A DNA stretch of 64,000 nucleotides, from NCBI GenBank assembly GCA_964414185.1, contig CAYPVK010000001.1:124001-188000 (forward strand). The letters run 5' to 3'. The DNA comes from UBA7488 sp964414185 (lineage in GTDB: Bacteria; Pseudomonadota; Alphaproteobacteria; CAAHEQ01; UBA3637). Below the pieces are notes generated by a model. The model saw nothing but the letters and a program-made list of their open reading frames with translations, was not told the DNA's origin and did no database searches. Below are positions 59,484 through 64,000 of the stretch, piece after piece. Position 1 is the first letter of the stretch. Each line of letters begins with the position of its first letter. The position numbers and the translations under genes are program-made.

Positions 59484-59613
59484 AGGCAACAGGCTTTTCA
59501 ACGGTTGTAACGGTCGGTTTAAAATCGTAGACGGCCACAAAAATTAAAAATATAATAACCAAGGCCGCCGCGATTTTTAACAAATAGTGCTTTTTTTCTT
59601 TCCCATAGCGCAT
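59467..59613 (-). CDS. 48-residue single-pass membrane protein
   Basis: MRYGKEKKHYLLKI, a transmembrane helix (about residues 12-30, ALVIIFLIFVAVY), then a short periplasmic tail. AAAGGA lies about nine bases before the ATG. The last 17 bases overlap the start of the helical-repeat protein. The small size and tight overlap suggest a subunit or an anchor for the next protein. Confidence 0.6.
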   Translation of the reverse strand: MRYGKEKKHYLLKIAAALVIIFLIFVAVYDFKPTVTTVEKPVAYGTNS

Positions 59614-59631
59614 TTTTTTCTTTCCTTTCTC

Positions 59632-59679
59632 TGGACAGATGCCCAAATAACTGTTATAATTGATTACATTACAATGTAA
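59632..59679 (+). promoter_or_regulatory. aroK promoter with an operator at the start site
   Basis: TGGACA (59632-59637), a 17-base spacer and TATAAT (59655-59660), a near-perfect promoter; +1 is about 59667. A perfect palindrome, TTACATT-AC-AATGTAA (59664-59679), lies on the start site, so a repressor bound there would block aroK; it also lies in the divergent leader of the 48-residue gene. Confidence 0.6.
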
Positions 59680-59703
59680 CAATTTTTTTGTCAAGAAACA
59701 ACG

Positions 59704-60291
59704 ATGAACCATAAGTTAAAAGAATCGAAAATTATATTGCTTGTCGGCATGATGGGAGTGGGGAAAACTTCTCTCGGACGGATTTTGGCCAAACGGCTCA
59801 ATTTGCCGTTTATGGACAGTGATAAAGAAATCGAAAAAATCACGGGTTTTACGATTTCGGATTTATTTGCCAGATACGGCGAACACGAATTCCGTGTCGG
59901 CGAAGAAAAAATCATGGCGCGCTTGCTGAAAGGCAAACCGTGCGTTTTATCATCGGGCGGCGGCGCTTTTTTATCTCAAAAAACGCGGGAAGTTGCCAAA
60001 GAATATGCCATTTCGGTATGGATTAAGGCCGGCCCCGACGTTATTTCAAAACGCACGCAAGGGCGTACACATCGGCCTTTGGTTCCCGCGGCGGATAATC
60101 AAAAGGCTATTGAAAGGCTTGTCAGCGAATGCTATCCGTTGTATGAAAAGGCCGATATCATGGTGGAATCTTTCCAAGAACATCCGTATAAAACGGTCGA
60201 ACGGTTGTTGGGACTTTTGCACGAACGCGGGATTATTGAACCCGTAGAATTTGAAAATCGCTCCCGTAAGCATTTTTATAAAAAAGGATAA
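59704..60291 (+). CDS. aroK: Shikimate kinase
   Basis: A 195-residue P-loop kinase that phosphorylates shikimate in aromatic amino-acid synthesis. It has the Walker A loop (GMMGVGKTSLGRILA), shikimate-binding D-S-D, the GGGAFLSQKTRE segment and the LID with GRTHRPL. It is divergent from the small membrane-protein gene. In alphaproteobacteria aroB usually follows aroK; here a CorC-type gene follows directly. Confidence 0.95.
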   Translation: MNHKLKESKIILLVGMMGVGKTSLGRILAKRLNLPFMDSDKEIEKITGFTISDLFARYGEHEFRVGEEKIMARLLKGKPCVLSSGGGAFLSQKTREVAKEYAISVWIKAGPDVISKRTQGRTHRPLVPAADNQKAIERLVSECYPLYEKADIMVESFQEHPYKTVERLLGLLHERGIIEPVEFENRSRKHFYKKG

Positions 60292-60297
60292 TTCCGA

Positions 60298-61557
60298 ATG
60301 GCTTCTTATATATTGTTGTTTATTTTGCTGTGCCTGTCGTTTTTCTTTTCGGGAACCGAAACAGCGGTAACGGCGTCGTCAAATGCCCTTTTGCATGAAA
60401 AGGAAAAACAGGGGAATGCCCGCGCCAAACGGTTGAACGAATTGAAAAAAGACCCTTCCGCGGTCATCAGCACCATGTTGTTCGGCAACAATATTGTGAA
60501 CATTGCCATTACAGCCATTTCAACGGCTTTATGCATCCAATATTTCGGGGAAACGTATGGCGTTTTGGTCGCCACTTTCGGCGTTACGACCATTGTATTG
60601 ATTTTTTCCGAAATCATGCCCAAAACCTGTGCAATGATGAACCCGACCGGTTTTGCGCTTTTTGTAACGCCGGCTTTAAGCCTTTTCGTCATTATTTTGC
60701 GCCCGTTCGTTGTCGCTTTGAATTGGATTGCCGGCCATGTTTTAAAATTGTTTAACATAAAGCCTTCAAAAACCGTCAGTGAAGCAGAAGTCAAAGCCGA
60801 AATTCGCGGTGCCATATCCATGCCGCAAGGCGATGTGATGAACCAAGAACGGTATATGTTGAAATCCGTTTTGGATTTAAGTGAAGTCGACGTGGATGAC
60901 ATTATGGTGCACCGCAGCCAAATGGTGTCTTTAAATGCTGCATTGCCGACCGAAGAAATCATTAATTTCGTTGCTCGTTCGCCTTACAGCCGCATTCCGT
61001 TGTGGTTGGGCAAACGTGAAAATATCGTCGGAATTTTGCATTCCAAAGCGCTTTTGAAAATGATGAACGCGTATTACACGAACGGCAAAAACATTTCGAT
61101 TAAAAATTATTTGACAAAGCCTTGGTTCGTTTTAAATACGACAAGCCTGCTTGACCAACTGCACGCATTTAAAGTGCGCCATGAACATTTTGCCGTTGTC
61201 GTGGATGAATACGGCGCGTTGCAAGGAATTGTGACATTGGAAGACGTTTTGGAAGAAATCGTCGGTGATATTGCCGATGAAACCGATATCCCGGATAAAT
61301 CCGAATTATGCGTCAAAAAAACGGAATCGGGGGCTTTTCGTGTGGAAGGCAATGCGACCATCCGCGATATAAACCGCCATTTTAAATGGGAATTGCCCGA
61401 TGACAACGCATCGACTTTGGCGGGCTATATCATGTATGAAACCGAACGCATCCCGAACGTCGGGCAAACGTTTGTCATTGACGGGTTTACGTTTACCGTC
61501 GTCGGCAAAGAGCGCAACCATATCACCGAAATCGATATTATTCCGCCGGCAAATTGA
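60298..61557 (+). CDS. CorC/HlyC-type membrane protein with CNNM, CBS and CorC domains
   Basis: A 419-residue inner-membrane protein: four-helix CNNM (DUF21) domain (ILLFILLCLSFFFSGTETAV...), two CBS domains (VDVDDIMVHRSQMVSLNAALPTEE; KNYLTKPWFVLNTTSLLDQLHAF) that bind adenine nucleotides, and a C-terminal CorC/HlyC domain (ESGAFRVEGNATIRDINRHFKWELPDD). The family is linked to Mg/Co export or resistance and, in other bacteria, to hemolysis. It starts six bases after the aroK stop, so likely one operon. Exact substrate unknown. Confidence 0.9.
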   Translation: MASYILLFILLCLSFFFSGTETAVTASSNALLHEKEKQGNARAKRLNELKKDPSAVISTMLFGNNIVNIAITAISTALCIQYFGETYGVLVATFGVTTIVLIFSEIMPKTCAMMNPTGFALFVTPALSLFVIILRPFVVALNWIAGHVLKLFNIKPSKTVSEAEVKAEIRGAISMPQGDVMNQERYMLKSVLDLSEVDVDDIMVHRSQMVSLNAALPTEEIINFVARSPYSRIPLWLGKRENIVGILHSKALLKMMNAYYTNGKNISIKNYLTKPWFVLNTTSLLDQLHAFKVRHEHFAVVVDEYGALQGIVTLEDVLEEIVGDIADETDIPDKSELCVKKTESGAFRVEGNATIRDINRHFKWELPDDNASTLAGYIMYETERIPNVGQTFVIDGFTFTVVGKERNHITEIDIIPPAN

Positions 61558-61622
61558 TTTTTTATCGGCGGTTTTGTTCGACTTATATTTACGGGAAAGT
61601 GAAAATTTTTTATTTTTAAAGA

Positions 61623-62342
61623 TTAATTATATCGGATAAGCGGTACGATTTTTTGAACGCCCGCGGTGTCTTTTATAACATGAACGACACGTTCCAATTC
61701 TTCGATATTTTGAGCAATGCCCATAATGTAAACGGTGCCGTTTTCCATCACGATTTTGTAATTGGAAGACGATATATCTTTTGTCAGCATTAATTGAGCA
61801 CGGATTTTGGCCGAAACGGCAGCGTCAAAATTGACTTTTTCAATGGATAACGGTTCGGCAATGCGGATGTAATTGTATACTTTTTTGACGCCGTCGGTGC
61901 ACCAGGTTACTTCGACGATTTTATCGATTAAATCAATATCCCCGACCGCACCCGTCAACAAAACGCGCCCTTCAAAAACCGTTACGTCAATATCCACCGA
62001 CAATTTGGAATCCAATTTGATATAGCTGTCGCGCAACTTTAAATTCAATCCCGTATCGGCTACATCGTCATTCAGCGGGCGGTCGTCCAAGACCAAAGTC
62101 GTCACTTTTCGCGCACCCGTAAAAATCGTTCCCGCAAATTGGCAGGCCGATATAACGAAGCAGACAAAAATCAAACAAGATATTTTGCAAAAAAGTGCCG
62201 TGTGTGACTTTCGTTCGAAAAATACCGAAATTTTTTTTGAAACGTATCCGTTTTTGTTTTGAATTGCCATGCATACGGCAGGGTACTTCGTGCGTCGATT
62301 GCTGCCGAAAATCCCGCCGGCAAACCGGCAAAGCGGTTTCAT
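61623..62342 (-). CDS. BON-domain lipoprotein
   Basis: A 239-residue protein. Two BON domains (VDIDVTVFEGRVLLTGAVGDID; YKIVMENGTVYIMGIAQN) follow a lipobox (CFVISACQFAG). BON domains bind phospholipid surfaces; paralogues such as OsmY and DolP act in envelope stress and outer-membrane stability. ATG at 62342 overlaps the yraN stop (ATGA) with GGAGGG just before, so it is coupled, but it leaves a 48-residue extension before the lipobox; a later start (62270) is possible. The extension looks non-conserved. Confidence 0.7.
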   Translation of the reverse strand: MKPLCRFAGGIFGSNRRTKYPAVCMAIQNKNGYVSKKISVFFERKSHTALFCKISCLIFVCFVISACQFAGTIFTGARKVTTLVLDDRPLNDDVADTGLNLKLRDSYIKLDSKLSVDIDVTVFEGRVLLTGAVGDIDLIDKIVEVTWCTDGVKKVYNYIRIAEPLSIEKVNFDAAVSAKIRAQLMLTKDISSSNYKIVMENGTVYIMGIAQNIEELERVVHVIKDTAGVQKIVPLIRYN

Positions 62343-62740
62343 AGCACCCTCCAAGCATCCTTGATATGCCTGGGCATGCGTTTGGGTGCAAATAAAACGG
62401 CATCGTAACGCACGCCGAAATCGGCAAATTTCGGATTGCGCGCCAAAAAAACGGCCGACGCGCGGATGACGCGTGCTTGGTTTTTAATCGTAATTGCATG
62501 CAACGCTTTTTCGAAAGTGGCGCGCTTTTTGACTTCAATAAAAATCAACAAACGCCCTTTGCGCATGATTAAATCGACTTCGCCCGCTCCCGTACCACGA
62601 CCCGTCACATAGTTGCGTGCGACGGGAATGTAGCCTTTTAACATCAGCAACATCTGCGCCCATTTTTCGCAGTGGTGCCCCGTTTTGCAATCCGCCGATT
62701 TGTCGGGAAGGGGGTGTGTGTTTGTATCAATGCGTGTCAT
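62339..62740 (-). CDS. yraN: YraN family nuclease-fold protein
   Basis: A 133-residue protein with the restriction-endonuclease-like fold typical of UPF0102: GHHCEKWAQMLLMLKGY, GEVDLIMRKGRLLIFIEVKKR, which hold the D...E-x-K core motif (V-D-L and E-V-K). YraN is almost universal; its role is not settled, with DNA or RNA processing proposed. It overlaps rsmI by 14 bases, the standard neighbour pair in many proteobacteria. Confidence 0.9.
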   Translation of the reverse strand: MTRIDTNTHPLPDKSADCKTGHHCEKWAQMLLMLKGYIPVARNYVTGRGTGAGEVDLIMRKGRLLIFIEVKKRATFEKALHAITIKNQARVIRASAVFLARNPKFADFGVRYDAVLFAPKRMPRHIKDAWRVL

Positions 62741-63560
62741 TTTGTATATCCAATGCCATTTTGTAAATTTGTTTTTTGTGAATGCCCGTCATGTCCGCAA
62801 CCAATTCGGCGGTATCTTTAAGCGAGGCGTTTTGAAGCGTTTGAACAATCAACCGTTTAATATCGTTATCCGTCATTTTTTCATCTTGCGCGTGCACACG
62901 GTCGATGACCAAAACCAATTCGCCTTTCGGTGCACCGTTTCGGGCGTAAAAATCAATTAAATCCGAAACGTTCATCCGTTTTGCTTCTTCAAATTTTTTC
63001 GTTATTTCACGTACAACGGCCATTTGGCGGTTGCCCAAAACCTGCAAAATATCGTCCAAAGCCCCTTGCAACCGATGGGGCGTTTCGTAAAAAATTAACG
63101 TGGCAGCCAAGTTTTTAACGCCGCTTAAAACGTTTTGGCGTGCAGTCGGCTTGTGCGGCAAAAAACCGCCGAAATAAAAACTGTCGGACGGCAACCCCGA
63201 TAATTGCAACGCCGATAAAACGGCATTGGCGCCCGGTACCGTCGTGTAAGCCAAGCCCAATTCTTGCGCTTCGCGTACCAAGCGGTATCCCGGGTCGGAA
63301 ATCAGCGGTGTCCCGGCATCGGATACCAGCGCGATATTGACGCCTTTTTTTAATTTGTCAATCAACGCGGGGCGCGCTTCGTCGGCATTATGTTCGTGAT
63401 AAGGCGTCAACGGCGGGCATTTTAACCCCAACAAAGTCATCAGTTGTTTTGTCGTACGTGTATCTTCGCAAGCGATTAAATCCGCGCTTTGCAAAATTTC
63501 TTTGCCGCGTATGGTCATGTCGGACAAATTACCGATGGGCGTGGATACTAAAAATAACAT
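62727..63560 (-). CDS. rsmI: 16S rRNA (cytidine1402-2'-O)-methyltransferase
   Basis: A 277-residue SAM-dependent methyltransferase of the tetrapyrrole-methylase fold that methylates C1402 in 16S rRNA. Signature: STPIGNLSDMTIRGKEIL at the N-terminus, EDTRTTKQLM, SDAGTPLISDPGYRLV and PGANAVLSALQLSGLP. Normal length. It is divergent from the LppC-like gene, with 86 bases between. Confidence 0.95.
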   Translation of the reverse strand: MLFLVSTPIGNLSDMTIRGKEILQSADLIACEDTRTTKQLMTLLGLKCPPLTPYHEHNADEARPALIDKLKKGVNIALVSDAGTPLISDPGYRLVREAQELGLAYTTVPGANAVLSALQLSGLPSDSFYFGGFLPHKPTARQNVLSGVKNLAATLIFYETPHRLQGALDDILQVLGNRQMAVVREITKKFEEAKRMNVSDLIDFYARNGAPKGELVLVIDRVHAQDEKMTDNDIKRLIVQTLQNASLKDTAELVADMTGIHKKQIYKMALDIQNDTH

Positions 63561-63646
63561 GTCACCATCCTTATAAAAAACTTGAAAATGCTCTGTAAAA
63601 AATATAACATGTAAATAAACCCAAAATCAACAAAAAGGTATTAAAA

Positions 63647-64000
63647 ATGATAAAACTTAAGGCGTTAAAAATATTGACCGTCGCATGTATCTTGGCTTTG
63701 GCGGGGTGTGGTGATAAAGGAGGCACGTTTGTTGAACCGCCCGCATTGTATACACCGTCGGAAACGGGTGTGCATACCGCAACGGCCAAAATGGCAATGT
63801 TGGTACCGTTAAGCGGCCCGTCGGCTCAATTGGGCGAAGATTTAAGGCGCTCCGGCATGATGGCGCAATTCGATAAAACGGATTCGGGCAGCGCCGTGTT
63901 CTTTTATGATACCAAAGGGACCGCTCAAGGTGCCGTAGACGCTTACCATGAAGCGCTTAAAGAAAAACCCGATTTAATTATCGGCCCCGTTTTTTCGGGC
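63647..64000 (+). CDS. LppC/LpoA-like lipoprotein (5' end only)
   Basis: The first 118 codons, cut off by the window end. A signal peptide with lipobox (ALAGCG) is followed by a class I periplasmic-binding-like fold (MAMLVPLSGPSAQLGEDLRRSGMMAQF, then YDTKGTAQGAVDAYHEALKEKPDLIIGPVFSG), the look of the C-terminal part of LpoA/LppC, which activates penicillin-binding protein 1A. The ATG at 63647 has AAGGT seven bases upstream. The gene order rsmI-yraN with a divergent lpoA/LppC gene is typical of proteobacteria. Confidence 0.85.
   Translation, partial: MIKLKALKILTVACILALAGCGDKGGTFVEPPALYTPSETGVHTATAKMAMLVPLSGPSAQLGEDLRRSGMMAQFDKTDSGSAVFFYDTKGTAQGAVDAYHEALKEKPDLIIGPVFSG

Overview
The window is bacterial chromosome from what looks like a host- or gut-associated alphaproteobacterium. 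This is inferred from gene content: secA, rluD, def-fmt-truA, a xerD/lptD/surA/folD block, an ELM1-family protein, a DUF3943 protein and an AsmA-like protein, together with moderate GC and many AT-rich spacers. There is no rRNA, CRISPR array, insertion sequence or complete prophage. One tRNA (His) is present.

Layout. 1-9.2 kb is core housekeeping: an AsmA-like C-terminus, secA, a MinD/FlhG-like ATPase, rluD, thpR, def-fmt-truA and an XRE regulator. 9.3-15.8 kb holds a previously hidden small-RNA gene with its own promoter and terminator (6S-like rod), a DsbD-like protein, infC (apparently starting at ATT), gap and pgk, and a small divergent lipoprotein/XRE pair with palindromic operators. 15.9-24.7 kb is accessory DNA around tRNA-His: an operon of three related proteins of unknown function sharing an L-Y-x-C-G-F-L motif, an MFS exporter broken by an amber codon, and a GT6 and a GT11 glycosyltransferase flanking a DUF3943 protein. 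The two enzymes are of the kinds that build blood-group A/B and H structures. 24.8-30.8 kb carries envelope genes (Sel1 repeats, NlpD-like LysM/M23, a hydrolase-like lipoprotein, ELM1, a periplasmic binding protein).

30.9-51.3 kb is the highlight. It is a single-strand, about 20 kb type IV secretion locus, read from 51.2 down to 30.9 kb and led by a strong promoter. It encodes a GH24-lysozyme protein in the VirB1 role, five or six secreted helical VirB5/TrbJ-like proteins, two VirB8-like proteins, a small VirB7-like lipoprotein, a VirB9-SPOR fusion, a 2192-residue VirB10/DotG-like protein with roughly ninety 17-residue repeats, and a VirB11-like ATPase. VirB2, B3, B4, B6 and D4 are not in the window.

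51.7-64 kb returns to core envelope biology: a minus-strand run of xerD, a fused lptF-lptD gene, surA and folD, then aroK and a CorC/HlyC-type protein, a BON lipoprotein, yraN, rsmI and the start of an LppC/LpoA-like lipoprotein. SurA next to the LptF-LptD fusion ties outer-membrane protein folding to LPS export. The secretion locus and the sugar-mimicry genes together suggest an intimate host association, which is inference.
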